The notes under the pieces: model-generated | Seen by the model: the letters and a program-made list of their open reading frames with translations, nothing else | Database searches by the model: none | Told to the model about the DNA's origin: nothing | Shown: piece by piece, positions 1 to 12,100 of the stretch | Numbering within the stretch: position 1 is the stretch's first letter | Layout: every line of letters begins with the position of its first letter | Assembly (NCBI GenBank): GCA_003988855.1 | Contig: QYAI01000054.1 | Location: forward strand, 62,001-126,000 | Source: Arachnopeziza araneosa | Lineage: Eukaryota; Ascomycota; Leotiomycetes; Helotiales; Arachnopezizaceae | DNA: 64,000 nt | Reading direction: 5' to 3' | Program-made: the position numbers and the translations under genes

Positions 1-218
1 TTGAAGATGGTGTCCAGGCGAAGAGGCTCACTGCGCCAAGTGCGAACTCGAGAATTGATCAGGGAGGCAACCCGACGTTTGGAGGACAGACATTCGCAAA
101 CCAAACATGTGTCATTAGTGGATCGGAGACCTTTGAGAGCGTGGAAATAGATAGTAGTGGCTCAGCATACTTTTCCATTGGTGCTTCTGAAGCGCTTCTA
201 GTGTACCTAGAATCATGA
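1..218 (+). CDS. 3' end of a GH79-like glycoside hydrolase (partial)
   Basis: The reading frame starting at base 3 is open from the window edge to a TGA at 216-218, giving about 71 C-terminal residues. They contain VKRL-type sequence (AKRLTAPSA), a Gly-rich turn (GGNPTFGGQTF) and the ending GASEALLVYLES. The RLTAP...GGQTF...ASEALLV pattern resembles the C-terminal beta-sandwich of fungal GH79 beta-glucuronidase-type enzymes; this is from family memory without an alignment. The catalytic barrel would lie upstream of the window, so activity cannot be judged. The next gene on the same strand, about 600 bp downstream, is a galactanase, which fits joint action on arabinogalactan. Another glycosidase family with a similar C-terminal domain is possible. 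Confidence 0.55.
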   Translation, partial: EDGVQAKRLTAPSANSRIDQGGNPTFGGQTFANQTCVISGSETFESVEIDSSGSAYFSIGASEALLVYLES

Positions 219-816
219 CCGATTGCGAAGTTCTATCGCAATTGGTATACAAAGGGGCTAACCGTCATCCAAAAGTAATAATTGTGTAAATATATTCATC
301 TCTCGCTCCCCTTTCCGAATTCAAGACATGGCACTTTCTAAACTCAAAGTTACATCAAAAGACAACGACAATAAACTCCCACCACATCTTCCTCCAAAAC
401 ATCTACGCCCCAACCCCAACACATCCAGATCCATCCCCAGATCGTCCCATCCAAGCACCCGATCGACCAAAACCCCACGATCTCGCTTCACGAAACCCAG
501 GGGTCCACCTCCCTCCGCTCTTCCCTTCTACCGGCAGGCACGCGAGCCACGGCACATGCACCCCAGGGGTTTTCCCACCCATCACCACCTCCCCATCCCC
601 CCATCCATCTATCTGCGGCGCCAGATAGGCTCTGTGCCTATATCCACCATCATCTGATGGAGCAAGTGCAATATGCCTAATGGCTCTAGAAGATGACCAC
701 GGGCCCGGAGAGCCGTGTGTCCTCTTGCTATTTCCGACCCGCCTCCCCTCTGAGGGAGGGCCGCCTCTCCTTGTTTTGTTCATCGCCGTGTCTGGTTCTC
801 GTGCAGAGACAGAGAG
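219..816. other. Intergenic, 3' flank and promoter region
   Basis: This holds the 3' flank of the GH79-like gene and the upstream region of the GH43 gene. It is C-rich and Pro-codon-rich in one frame. No conserved protein, RNA gene or repeat was recognised. Confidence 0.6.
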
Positions 817-2605
817 ATGTTTCGCCACCGACTGAGCCTCGGGGCGTTGGTTGGGTTGGTCGGGTTGAGTGGTGCGAGTTTGCAGATTGTGGGTGCTTTG
901 CATTTTTATTTTTATTTTTGTGGAAAAAACGGCGGGTTTGTGGGAGGGGATGGGAGAGGTTCGTGGCGGCGGAGTTGACGGTTGCTAGGTTCCAGGAGCG
1001 ACGGTGACGGCGGCGGGGTCGCACGAACATCTGCAGGCGCATGGCGGCGGGATTGTCTTCGACAGTGGCCTCTACTATCTCATAGGGGAGAACCATTTCA
1101 ATGGCAGCGCATTCCAGTCGGTGAATTGCTACTCCAGCCCGGTAGGCCTCCCTTTCTGCTTTTGATGCCCCAATCGGTTCACGCACAAATTCATCTGTTC
1201 ATCTGCTAAACCATACTCACAGGATCTTGTTTCCTGGACCTTTGTGAATGAGCTCCTCTCCGTGGGAGGTTCGGGTGATCTGGGTCAGAACAGGGTACTC
1301 GAGAGACCGCATGTGATGTATAACGACGGTACCAAGAAATGGGTCATGTGGATGCATATTGACAGCTCGAACTATGGGGAGGCCAAGGCCGGAGTTGCGA
1401 CGAGTGACAGTATCTGTGGAAAATATAGCTACGTGTGGGTCTCCATTGCTGGTTGAGAGGCTGGAATTGGGTTGAGAAGGAAAATGCTGATAGGGTGTGG
1501 TGTAGAGGATCTTCGCAGCCATTAGGCTTCCAAAGTAGAGATGAGAATATTTTCAAAGGCAGGAACGCTAGTTAAGGCAAGGACTTGAGCTAATAATAAC
1601 AGACACTGATGGAACGGGCTACCTGCTCACAGAAGACCGCAAAAACGGCCTTCGGATCGACAAGCTCTCAGCAGATTACACCAAGGTGGAATCAGCTACA
1701 CATCTGTACGCGCAAGATTATGAAGCTCCCGCTCTTTACAAGAGCGGAGACACCTATTTCATGTTTGCTTCTCATGAAAGTGGATGGGGTAAGTATCTAT
1801 TGGAAATATAGACTAGAATAGGATTAACAATGAAACAGATCCCAATGACAACCTTTACTGCACAGCAACTAGCCTAAGCGGACCGTGGTCAAGTTGGGCC
1901 ACCTTTGCAGACTCGGGATCTAAAACGTACAGCTCGCAGACTGCAGCTATAGTTTCAGTAAACGGCCAGCCGGTGTATCTAGGGGATCGCTGGGTTTCTT
2001 CGAATCTCATGACTTCCACCTATGTCTGGCTGCCTCTGACAATTTCAGGAAAGACTGCAACCATGGTACCACCCCTCTTCTTTATAGTGAAGAAATCTAA
2101 CCATCATAGAAAAACGAGGTGAATTGGGTCCTCAACGCTACAGGTGGATCGTGGAGTGCAGCCTCGAGCGAAGACTCCTACGAGGCCGAATCAAGTTCTA
2201 ATACCCTGTCTGGCGGTGCAAAGACAGCCTCTTGCTCCGCTTGTTCTGGAAAATCAAGCGTGGGCTACATTGGAGGCTCGGCGGGTGGAACTCTCACGTT
2301 CTCCAATATTGTTAGCTCGGCGGACACGACAACGACGATTCGAATCCATCATTTGAATGGTGACAAAACACAGCGTTTTGCAGATGTCGTTGTCAATGGT
2401 GTCTCGAATATCGTAGCTTTTCTTCCTACGGGGACCGACGTAGGCACCAGTGTTTTGACGGTTCCCCTAAAGTCGGGAAGTAGTAATGTGATAGAATTCA
2501 AAGCATATGATAGCGGTTGGGGTGAGTTATCTCTTTGAGAAAAGTGGATTTTGCTGATAGCTTAAAGGACCGGATATTGATCGGATCATGGTGCCGACTT
2601 CATAA
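817..2605 (+). CDS. Secreted GH43 exo-beta-1,3-galactanase-like protein with C-terminal CBM35
   Basis: Eight exons: 817-888, 989-1141, 1223-1434, 1506-1558, 1603-1788, 1839-2065, 2110-2521 and 2568-2605, giving 450 aa. Residues 1-20 are a signal peptide, so the enzyme should be secreted. The GH43 five-blade propeller begins IVPGATVTA and HLQAHGGGI. It carries LERPHVMYN, QSRDENIFKD, YEAPALYK and SSQTAAIV, the pattern of subfamily 24 exo-beta-1,3-galactanases. In that subfamily the usual catalytic base Asp is reported replaced, with Glu and Gln taking part; the Glu of YEAPA and the Gln of SSQTA are my candidates. The last ~135 residues look like a CBM35 (YEAESS near its start, GGSAGGTL, ending WGPDIDRIMV), which would bind galactan. 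The fourth intron (1559-1602) appears to be GC-AG. An alternative GT donor at 1571 keeps the frame but gives a poorer protein. The predicted role is release of galactose from beta-1,3-galactan backbones such as plant arabinogalactan proteins. Confidence 0.85.
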
Positions 2606-2676
2606 GAATATAGGAAAGAGCTGTATGTTATTCTTACTTCAAGAATTTGTAACTCGTTTTTAGAAAATTGGCGGGC

Positions 2677-3716
2677 CTAGAACGTTTGACTTCTTTTGCC
2701 GGATTTCTTCGATCTAGCGGCAGCGAGGGCATTGAAAGTACCACTCAACAGATCCATAGAATCATGTTGCGGCTTTTGGAAACATTTCATGATTCTTTGA
2801 GGGATGGAATAACGTTTCCGTAGCACGGAGGCATCCCGCCAATAGTACCATCTTTTCGTAACCATCGATCTCGATATCAATGAAACATCAGACGTAGGTG
2901 GCATAGGCGCATTGTTGCACACTTGTCTCAAAAATCCGTTGAGGTTCCTGTATCGTGATGGATCAACAGCCATGAGATATGAAAGTTCTTTCCTGGTTTC
3001 TTTGATAGCACACTCTATCGCCGCTTCATACTGTTCGCCAATCATGCGAAGTCGGAGATATTTCCCCATGACAGTTGAGCAGAGAAGAGACAGTTGGCCG
3101 ATGACATGACCATCATGGCCCGAAAATTTGTAATAACACGGAATGTCCACAGTGGAAATGGCTCTTGCCTTGAGCGCGAAACTCCCAATTTGTACATTGA
3201 GTACTAACTCATCTCGAAGACTACTCTGATACTCTGTGGAGACAGCAACCCAGATGTATCCAGTTGCACAAGCACACAAAGAATACATTGATTCGTCTGA
3301 AGTGTTTTCTTTCTGGAAGAATGCTTGAGCGCCATGAGCTTTGATATCCGCGAAGTTGGCTGTGAGGTCTGATCCGTACTTTCCAAGGAGCTTCTCATCA
3401 TCTAAGTGAAGGTCTGGTAAGTCGATTCCTGAGTCGAGTCTAGATTGGACGAGGAACATTGGTTGAGTCATGTACTCAGTCTCAATGGCTCCGTTTTGAA
3501 GGCGGCTTATGCTAAGTCTTTGACTCGAAACTGGGACAATTAGCGATGAAGACAGGTGAATTGGATTTGTTGCTCACACTCCGTAGAAACCGCAGCCTCT
3601 TGTATCAAATCTGGCAGTGCAGTAAACACCGATTCGTGTTGGGATGTCACGTCGATAAGAGATGGTGTACGGCTTCGGCTCAGCACCCCAGGACATCTTG
3701 CGCTTTCGAAAGCCAT
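2677..3716 (-). CDS. Hypothetical protein, two exons
   Basis: Exon 1 is 3578-3716 and exon 2 is 2677-3530, joined across a 47-nt intron with donor GTGAGC, a GCTAAT branch site and acceptor CCCAG. The result is 330 aa. The N-terminal third is Ser/Thr-rich (SRSRTPSLID). The rest is globular, with Cys and aromatic residues (CACATGYIWVAV) and a basic C-terminal tail (RSKKSGKRSQTF). I saw no signal peptide, membrane segment or known motif and do not recognise the family. The gene converges with the GH43 gene, 71 bp between stop codons. The ATG at 3716 is the first in frame, but an additional upstream exon cannot be excluded. Confidence 0.6.
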
Positions 3717-4913
3717 GATCAAAATCAGAAGTGAATGCTTTGGAAATCAATGGATCGACGAGGAACGGATCGACCTGAAGATCCGAACCTTATACAAGCC
3801 CACCGAGGATCAATGAGGGGCTTTACCTGACATCTCGTATCGTTCCTGTCGCTAAATTCAGCTGCAGCACTGAATACGAGCCCGCAACGAATCGACGCCT
3901 AGGGCCATTCTGAAACGAAGCCGGCAGTGATCTCGAACTTTCCGAGAGGCTTGAAGGGTGGGAGGGGCTGAGATTCAGACGAAGCTCGAGTCGGTTGCTG
4001 TGTTCTAAAATAGGTGTCGACGTTGCGTAAAGTCACTTCACGTGAGGCGGTGACGAGGTCAGTGGTAATGTGGCAGAGTCAAGTCGATGACTCTTTCGCA
4101 TGCAATGCGCGACTGTAATCGAGGATTGGCGCAAAGTAGATCTATGTTCTGGATAGAAAGTCGAGCTTTTTCAGCTGTGAATTGCAAGCAGCCTTGAGAT
4201 ATCTTAGATTTTGTGTGAGAAGAAATGGATGAGACTTCACCGACATTCTTCAGCCCTGCAAAGGGTTATACCTTCGTATATTCTCCAATTAAACTTACAA
4301 GTTCAAGGAGAATTGACAAATAGTTGACAAAAACGTGAGACCAAAGATCTTCTCAGATGGTTCGAAAAAGAGAAGACAAGCACAGACGCAAAGGCTGTGA
4401 GAAAGTACACCTCATGAACCTACAAACTTGTATCTTCCTTCCACTCTCTTGAAGGCCGGACTCTTTGCGTGGTTTCCGGCCCCACCATGTCTTGTGGCCG
4501 CAGCAAATGGCTGAGACTAGAATCTGTTGAGAACAAGATTATCGTTCCTCAAAGAAAAGTCGAAAAGATATTGGAAAGAATTGATTGACAGTAATGTGGG
4601 GTTTTGTTTTAAGCATGAATTGAAGAAATGAAGAGAGTGGAGAGGAAGTCGCATCAATTTTGGTTGCAAGGATTCGCGAACGCGTCAATCCACGCGCAGG
4701 AAATTTTCTACCACAAAGTAGAAACAGGAAGAACATTGGCAGGCAGACGACAGTACTCGCAATATTTACTTTACATCAAGAGAGCTCAACTGATACCACT
4801 CCTGATCTTAGGCGACATTTTCTATACCGCAGACTCGAATTGACTTGACTACGTCACTGCAGAACTATCTCATCGACTCTCCTAGGAAACAAATTAGCAG
4901 GGCTCAATCGAGA
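3717..4913. other. Intergenic, divergent promoter region
   Basis: About 1.2 kb lie between two divergent genes. I found no convincing ORF, RNA gene or repeat. Confidence 0.6.
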
Positions 4914-5779
4914 ATGTCTTCTGACGTCGTAAAGAAGAGAGGACGGCCAAAGAAGGTGATTTCAGACCTTGTCGAGGTTGAGTTACCAGAAGCAAGTACG
5001 AAAGCCAAGACAAGAACCAAAACCACCAAAGCCGGTCCAAAAGTAGTCAAAGCAAGCACAACCACAACAACGAAGCCTCCTACAACTACAAAAGCCTCAA
5101 CAAGAACTATTGCCAACGGCTCAGCACCTGCGAAATCAAAACCAAGTCCGCCGCCTCTTCCAGCAAAACTTGAAGTCAGCAACCCCACAACTCCCAAACA
5201 AAGTCCAACTTCAACCACCCCGCAATCCACGATCTCAAAACAAGTTCGAGAGCTCTCCACTCAGAACGGGAACGATACATTCTCTGCAAAATCAGAACCT
5301 TCTGTGAAGAAGAGCAGCACCATGTCATCAAAACCATCTCCCTCCGCTTCATCGACAACTTCTACCAAAACTACCTCACAGCCACCTGCTCCAAAAGCCA
5401 ATCCAACGAAAATCTCCTCTCCTCCTGACTCCGCAAAACCAGCATCATCCACACGCATACCTCTAGCAGAGATGAATTCCGAAATCGTATCACGACTATC
5501 CACTCGTGCAGGAGCGAGACCAAACACTACTGGTAGCAAGAAATTGCCAGGGAATTACCAGTCGGTAGCTAGAAGGTTTACGGCTACAATAGTGGCTATA
5601 CCGATTGCGTTGGTGACAAGTTGGTGGCTCTATCAGAGATGTGAGATATAACCCAGTTTATCAGTCTTGGAGGTGAGATAGGAGGCTAATATTCTACTGT
5701 AGTGGTAGTAGAAGATCCGAAGAATCTGATGAGGCCGGCTTTGGCAAAGTCCGAGGATTCTGGAAAGGAGAATAGCTAG
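4914..5779 (+). CDS. AT-hook protein with C-terminal membrane anchor
   Basis: Exon 1 is 4914-5640 and exon 2 is 5703-5779, giving about 267 aa. The first in-frame ATG (MSSDVVKKRGRPKK) is chosen; the frame is open further upstream without an ATG. An AT-hook core, RGRP flanked by Lys, lies at residues 7-14. A disordered Ser/Thr/Pro/Lys-rich linker of about 190 residues follows. Near the C-terminus is one hydrophobic segment (TIVAIPIALVTSWWLYQR), followed by a ~25-residue tail encoded mostly by exon 2 (VVEDPKNLM...SGKENS). The layout suggests a tail-anchored protein whose N-terminus could bind AT-rich DNA, but the hook could equally be a basic targeting patch. The family is not recognised. The intron at 5641-5702 falls just after the membrane segment. 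Confidence 0.7.
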
Positions 5780-6571
5780 GGAACAAATGTCCTGGAAAGG
5801 AATCTGGGTTGGAATGGAAGGACCGGATGACGGATTGTGAATATGTATATGATGATTATATATTGCACTGGATGGGGTTACATAAAAATCTCAGCACCTG
5901 ATTCACACGGATTTGGCTGTGTTGCTAGAAGGAAAATCACCGGGCGTGAATGGAGTATGTCAAGTTTGTAACGACCAATCACAAAATGAGCAAGTGCTCC
6001 AGGAGCACTGATCTGTTATTGGAGTGCTTTCTTGAGAACGGAGAATCCACACCGGCCAAAGCATTTGACATCTGAAAGCCTCGCTTGCTGTTCACTGATA
6101 GGCAGGATTCAGTTGTTGGAATACTAACACGAGTTACACGAAGGGCAGCTACCAATCGGGAAGGTGAAAGAATGCCAGTGCTGGCCAGAAGCTAAGGAAA
6201 TTTGTGATGACAACATTCTTTCGTCGTCAACAACTGGCAATTTTCTTGAATCCTCACCAAATCGATTTTAAAATGAAGAAATATTTCGAGAAGGTATATG
6301 TGCGCATCATTTTACTATTTGCTGGGTCTGATATGCTAACAATGGCCAGGTAGATGCTTTGAAGAGCACGAAGATACGTCATATTATTTGACTGCATCAT
6401 GTTGCCACATTGTTCTATATATGACCATCACACAAATGTGTCGCACCCTCAACCAGTCGAGAGGGTTTCTGCCTCATCGCAGATATCGACCACGGCGGAC
6501 AGTAGTCTATCTGCTCCTGCCAGCAAGTTTTCGTGCTCTTAAATTGTCTATTTTTTCCCCTGCCTTCTTCA
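5780..6571. other. Intergenic region between convergent genes
   Basis: This contains 3' flanks of two converging genes. A very short spliced ORF starting at 6273 (MKKYFEK, with an intron-like GTATAT...CCAG) is possible but unsupported. Nothing else was recognised. Confidence 0.5.
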
Positions 6572-7846
6572 TCAAGCGCTGGGCTCAGATGGGGGTTCCC
6601 CTTCTGGATCGTATATCTTAGCAAGAAAACAGAGGTCCTCATATGCACTGCAAGCTGTTAGTGTTGCTCGCTACAGCATCCGAAACTTCGACCTACGTTG
6701 TTCTCTCCTTGGCACCGACATGATGAGCCGAATGAATGATGTTCATCTTTGCACAGTAGAGTCTGTTGCGGTCATCAAATTGATCTTCGGGCTCAGAGAC
6801 ACCGGAGTTCTTCAGATATTCCCTTAAGAATTCCTTTGAATGGATCTGATGCCGTTCGCACCTCCACATTCCCAACTCCATTTCTGAATGGGCGTAATAT
6901 GCCGCAGCATCGAAGATATATATTTTACCTGTCTCGAGACAGGTGCCTTGATTTCCTTCCCATAAGTCACCATGGATCAAACTTGGTTTCAGAACGCGAC
7001 CATCTTGCTCTAATGGTCCTAGCAACTTAGGCAAGACTTTGCTCAATACCCTTTCAGATACAGCATCTAATTCGGCCCAGGACCCATTCGATTCTCGATC
7101 CAGGCGGAGTGAATCTGCTAAGAGTTTCCGGAAGAACGACTCCCAGCTAGAATCCCATTCTAAATGCTGAGGTAGGCGTCCGTGATGAGTCGGCATGTAA
7201 AAACCAAATTTGCCCGTCGGAGACTCGCTAATAGCATGCAACTCAGCAAGATGAGCACAAAATTCTGCTGGATCAGGGAGTTCATTTGTCATATCGATAA
7301 AATCCATCAGTAAGAAATACTTTTCTGGTCTACCACTCTTAAATTTTCCGCATCCGTGTTGTTTAGGCATGAAAGCTTGCATCTTTTTATGGATTTCCTC
7401 GTTTGCTCTGTATTCACCTTCTATCATTTCTTTTCCATAGTCTTCGGCTGTACACTGAAGTTTGAGTCAGCAGAGCAGTTGCGTAGAGCAAGCCAGTATG
7501 TAAAACCTTAATGAAGAATCGTTTGCGCGTTCCGTCTTTTAATATCGTCGTAATGCGGCCAGTTTCTGTCCATGCTGAAGTTCCGTAACTGTCTGCTGCA
7601 ATTATTGTTGTCTCTGGAGGTAGCACTAATCCAAACCTCAGTCAGTAGGTTGGCAATAGCAAGACGTTCAAGATACGTTTAAGATATAGTCGTTCCACTT
7701 CTCAGGTCACAACCCTTTCACAGTGACCTCTGGATTGAGATATGATATGTAGCTCAGAGTTTGGATAGCTTACGTTCGAGCACAGCTTCATCTAAAGGGA
7801 AGTCTCCTTTTATGTCGGAGACGGTCCGTACGTGGTTCGGCATCAT
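6572..7846 (-). CDS. Fructosamine/ketosamine-3-kinase family protein
   Basis: Four exons on the minus strand: 7774-7846, 7507-7625, 6697-7454 and 6572-6647, giving 341 aa. The short first exon restores the N-terminus (MMPNHVRTVSDIKGDFPLDEA), and the last supplies AYEDLCFLAKIYDP before the stop. The protein kinase-like/APH fold is clear. There is an ATP-binding Lys in FFIK, the catalytic loop LIHGDLWEGN with its Asp, and the metal-binding Asp in IFDAAAYYAHSEMELGMWR. The motif HGDLWxGN followed by DxAxYYxHxExEL is typical of the family. These enzymes phosphorylate the C3 hydroxyl of fructosamines on glycated proteins, causing spontaneous deglycation; members of fungal expansions have mostly untested substrates. 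Length is near the family norm, and no residue I looked for is missing. Confidence 0.9.
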
Positions 7847-9189
7847 TTCACGATTAGCTGAAGACAGGATAACCATTATGTGGAGAGTTGTGGTCAACAA
7901 ATTCTCGGAGCACTGAATGCTCCGTTATTGAGAATGAAGTTGGAGAAGGGCCGTGGACGGTCAGCCCATCGCAGTGAGAGTTCGAAGCCAGTCGGGGGTC
8001 GAGTGAGGTTATTCAGATGGAATTCTGCTTGATGTGCGTCTCTCGTCCTTCGTCAGCATCCGTATGTATCCTCTTATTTGTGTCAGTGAGGATCTTTCTT
8101 CAAGCTCGAAAAGCTGGTCCACTCTCGTGGGGCGCGTCCGGATAGGCTGCCGTGACTTGCTTTTGAACCTTCTTCAGCAGCAGCTAGCAAGGGCATGGGT
8201 GTGTGTCGAATGGGCTGTTTCTCCCGTTGCTGCATGCCAGCACATCCTAAGCCAAGACCCCTCCATGTCGTCGGAATGTCGATTTCCAATATTTTTGATA
8301 AGTCAGATCCTCTCTTGGCCTTCAATGTCTCTTCGCTGCGCGTAATTCATCTTACTCTAAACCCAACATGGTCTTCGACGTCAAGTCTGGGTCAAGCGCC
8401 AGCCAGCCAGCCAGCCAGCCTGACGGTACAGGTCACCCTACCATGGCCCTGGCGCCAGTTTCAAGCCTCGAAATGGTGAAATCTGAACCAACTAAAACCA
8501 GAGGACCAGCGGCACATACGGGTGGCGCAAGTTTATCCTCGCATTCTGCTCAGAAATGATTGATCATGGAGGGGCAATCATGTCAAGCGCCGACTGCGGA
8601 TAAGCTCCCGAGGGCTGGCGGCGCAATCCACTAACCCAGAGAGCAAGTAATGCAACTCTAGGCTGCAACGATCCTTCAAATCCTTTTATCAGGCTCTGCT
8701 AACGGTCGGGAAGAAAAGTGCAACTGGGACTCGGGCGGAGTTAGAGTGGATGGTTCCGGACCCAGACATGCTGCAGGGTGGACCTGCTCATCTGTTCCAG
8801 AGCCTGAGCGGTTCTGGCGCCTTCGTCCTTCTCGAACCTTAATTCTTCAGCCTTCCAAGCAAGCCGGGCGCTGAATAATAATAACATCTCCCTACCGCAC
8901 ACCTTCTCGCCTACAAGTGGGGGTTGTGGCTTGCAGCAGCCTACCCTGCATGTCGCTCATCGAGGGGCATGGATCTTTGCATAGTAAGACACCCGAAGCA
9001 GAGGACCTTTCCGCCGCACCCCGGAGAAAGTACTTACCTTCCACCAAGATACGACGAGCCTCACAGTCTTCACCACTTTTTCAAGTCTGCAAGTGATTCT
9101 TGGTCTTTTCAGGAAACCCTATCCTCGGGGAGTTCAACCTCTGCTCAGACGGATTGGCATGAAGCCATGAACTGAATTCACTGGAAAAT
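7847..9189. other. Intergenic, divergent promoter region
   Basis: About 1.3 kb separate the kinase gene from the NLR gene. It contains a short CCAG tandem repeat at 8399-8420. Stop-free stretches exist, but none resembles a protein. Confidence 0.6.
8399..8420. repeat. CCAG tetranucleotide microsatellite
   Basis: Five consecutive copies of CCAG/AGCC in the intergenic region upstream of the NLR gene. Confidence 0.9.
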
Positions 9190-12100
9190 ATGGTAAGGTT
9201 CCCCGCTTCATCCTCGCCGCCTTGTGCCTTAAACTCGGGTGAACTGACAACTGTTGATCAGTTCAAAAAGCTTCGAGCTAAGCGCAGTCCCACCAAGGTT
9301 GTCGAACCTTCAACCATCGATTCGGCTTCATATTTCCCTCCTGTTGCCAACTCGAATACTAGCTCGAATACTTCCTATCTCGAGGCCCCGGAGTTGGCGA
9401 TTGCAAGGATGCCTACAGGCGATTCAGTATTTTCTGCCTATTCGCCACAGACAATGATAGTCAGGTCGCGGGCAAAATCTGAAGATAGACGGTTGGATCC
9501 TTTAGATTTAAATCTCATATATGAACCCAACGCAGCTCCTACCGCAGATATTGTTTTCATACATGGACTTGGAGGGACTTCTAAACAGACTTGGTCGAAG
9601 GTATGTTGGGGAAGATATCTTTTGAAAGGCGGAGGTTGATCTGATTGTCTCAGGACCGAAACCCAGATCTTTTCTGGCCTCAAAAATGGTTGCCATATGA
9701 AAGCGATATCAATACAGCGAGAATCTTCTCATTTGGCTACAATGCAAACTTCTCTCAGACTGGGGCAGGTTCGATATTGAGGATAACAGACTTTGCCAAG
9801 AGTCTCTTATATTGTCTACGATATGGAACGAATAGTGATGTATCTGATTTGGATATTGGATCTGTGTGTATCTCCATATCGAATAACTCTCTTCAACTAA
9901 TGGTTCCAGCGCCCATTGATCTTCGTGGTGCATTCCATGGGTGGACTAGTAATCAAGAAAGTACGTTTGACTATAATATTCATGCGTATATATTAACGAG
10001 ATCTAGGCGTACATCCTTGGCCAAAATGATAATGAATACAAATCCATTATATCATCCATCAAGTCAATCATTTTCCTTTCTAGCCCTCATCGAGGCACAG
10101 ATCTCGCCGATACCCTTAACCGTATCCTTAGTGTCTCTATTTTTAATCACTCACCAAAGGAATATGTCGCAGAGCTCGCCAAAGATTCGCCCACTCTCGG
10201 CGACATCAACGAGCAGTTTCGTCATATTGCTGAGAACATACAGATCTTCTCCTTCTATGAGACTCAACCGACGCCAATAGGACCTAAGAAAGTGGTGGGT
10301 GATGACATATCTTAATATTTTGCGTCTAGGTCAATATGGACTGATTTGATGTAGATGATTGTTGAGAGAGATTCCTCGAGTTTAGGATACCCAGGTGAAA
10401 TATCCAAACCTCTGGACGCTGATCACCATCATGTATGCAAGTATTCGAGTCCAGAAGACCCCAATTACAAAAGCGTTCGTGATGCACTGAAAAGTATTGT
10501 GTCGAGCTGTATGCGAAAAAGTTAGTAGTATAATGTTTTGCCGGAAACTTCTAGCTAATGGCAAAAACAGGCAATAACAAGCAAAATGAAAACGTAGCTG
10601 AGGATATCGAAAAGATATCGAGTCTTCTCAATGTTGCCGACAAACCTGTTGAAGACTTCGCGTACTTTCATGATCAATGGAAATCCGGAACTTGCGACTG
10701 GATCAGCATGGATTCTACATTTGAATCATGGCTCGAGGAATCAGAAAATTCTCGAATTTTATGGATCCATGCCTTACCAGCAAGTGGGAAGTCCATTCTA
10801 ACGACATATGTCATCAATCTTCTGATGGAATCGGATAGAGAGTGCTGCTATTTCTATTTCAGATTCAACGATCAGGCCAAGCGTTCTCTTGCTAATTGTC
10901 TTCGGTCGTTGGCCTTTCAGACAGCTTCTCAAGTTCCAGAATTCAGAAAGGCTCTTGTCAAGATGGCAAGCTCTGGTTTGAAGCTAGACAAATTAGATGG
11001 CCGAACGATATGGAAACGAATATTTATCGACGTTCTATTCAAAATGCCGTTTCGAAGCACGATTTATTGGGTGGTTGATGCTCTTGACGAAGCAGATGCT
11101 CCACGATCCTTGATTGAGTTGTTGTCAAGCGTGTCGACAGCCCGAATGCCGATAAAAGTTCTTCTTGTCAGCCGTCAGAGTCCTGAACTTAGACTTGCAT
11201 TCGAGAGACTTGCAAGAACTACCCCTCTTGACACGATCCCCATTGGAAATAACAATCAAGATATTCGTCTTTACGTTGAGCAAGAGATTGAATATGTTTT
11301 CGCAAGTCCGGAGCAGAAGAAAGAGCTTACAATTCAGTTACTTGCTAAAGCTAACGGAAATTTCTTATGGATCACTCTAGCTCTTAGCGAAATTCTGAGC
11401 TGCTTATCACCAGAAGAGATTCAAAATACCTTGGAAGGCATTCCTATGGGAATGGAGGAGATTTACTTTCGCATGGAGAGCTCAATCGTCAAATCAATGG
11501 AGAAGAGGCCGGCCCACAAATCCTTGGCTAGAAAAATCCTGTCGTGGGCAACATGCTCGCGTCGACCACTGGTAATTCCAGAGTTGGCGGAGGCTCTTCA
11601 GCCAGAACTTTCTTTCATGGATCTCAAACACACAATCAATGAGACTTGCGGGCACTTCGTTGTTATTGATCCACAATCTAACAAAGTAACGATGGTCCAT
11701 GAAACAGCTGCATATTTCTTGACCCATACCACCGGTCTTACGTTGTCAATGTCTCCACTCAAGGCCCACGAAGAACTGTTTGCAAAATGCATCGCGTATA
11801 TAAGTAGCCAGCCTCGTCGACCATCGGAGCACATCAAACCAAGAGTGTTTATGCAGTATGCAGCAACTTCGTGGGCCTATCATCTCCGATCAGGTTCTCC
11901 TGCTTCGGACGAAACCCTTACTATCCTCGTTAGGTTTTTAAAGAGTCAATTTGTGTTGATCTGGATTTCATCGTTGGCACAACTTGGACAATTGAAGGAG
12001 CTTGTCTATGCTTCCAAAACACTTACAAAATATGTGCATCAAAGGCGCAAATATGACTCTACGATCAGTCCCTTGCTCCATCGAATAACAGATCTAGAAG

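Noticed and set aside
403..903. 166-codon minus-strand frame overlapping a Pro-rich plus-strand frame (328-657)
   Set aside because: Low-complexity C-rich DNA upstream of the GH43 gene; it overlaps the GH43 signal-peptide exon and resembles nothing.
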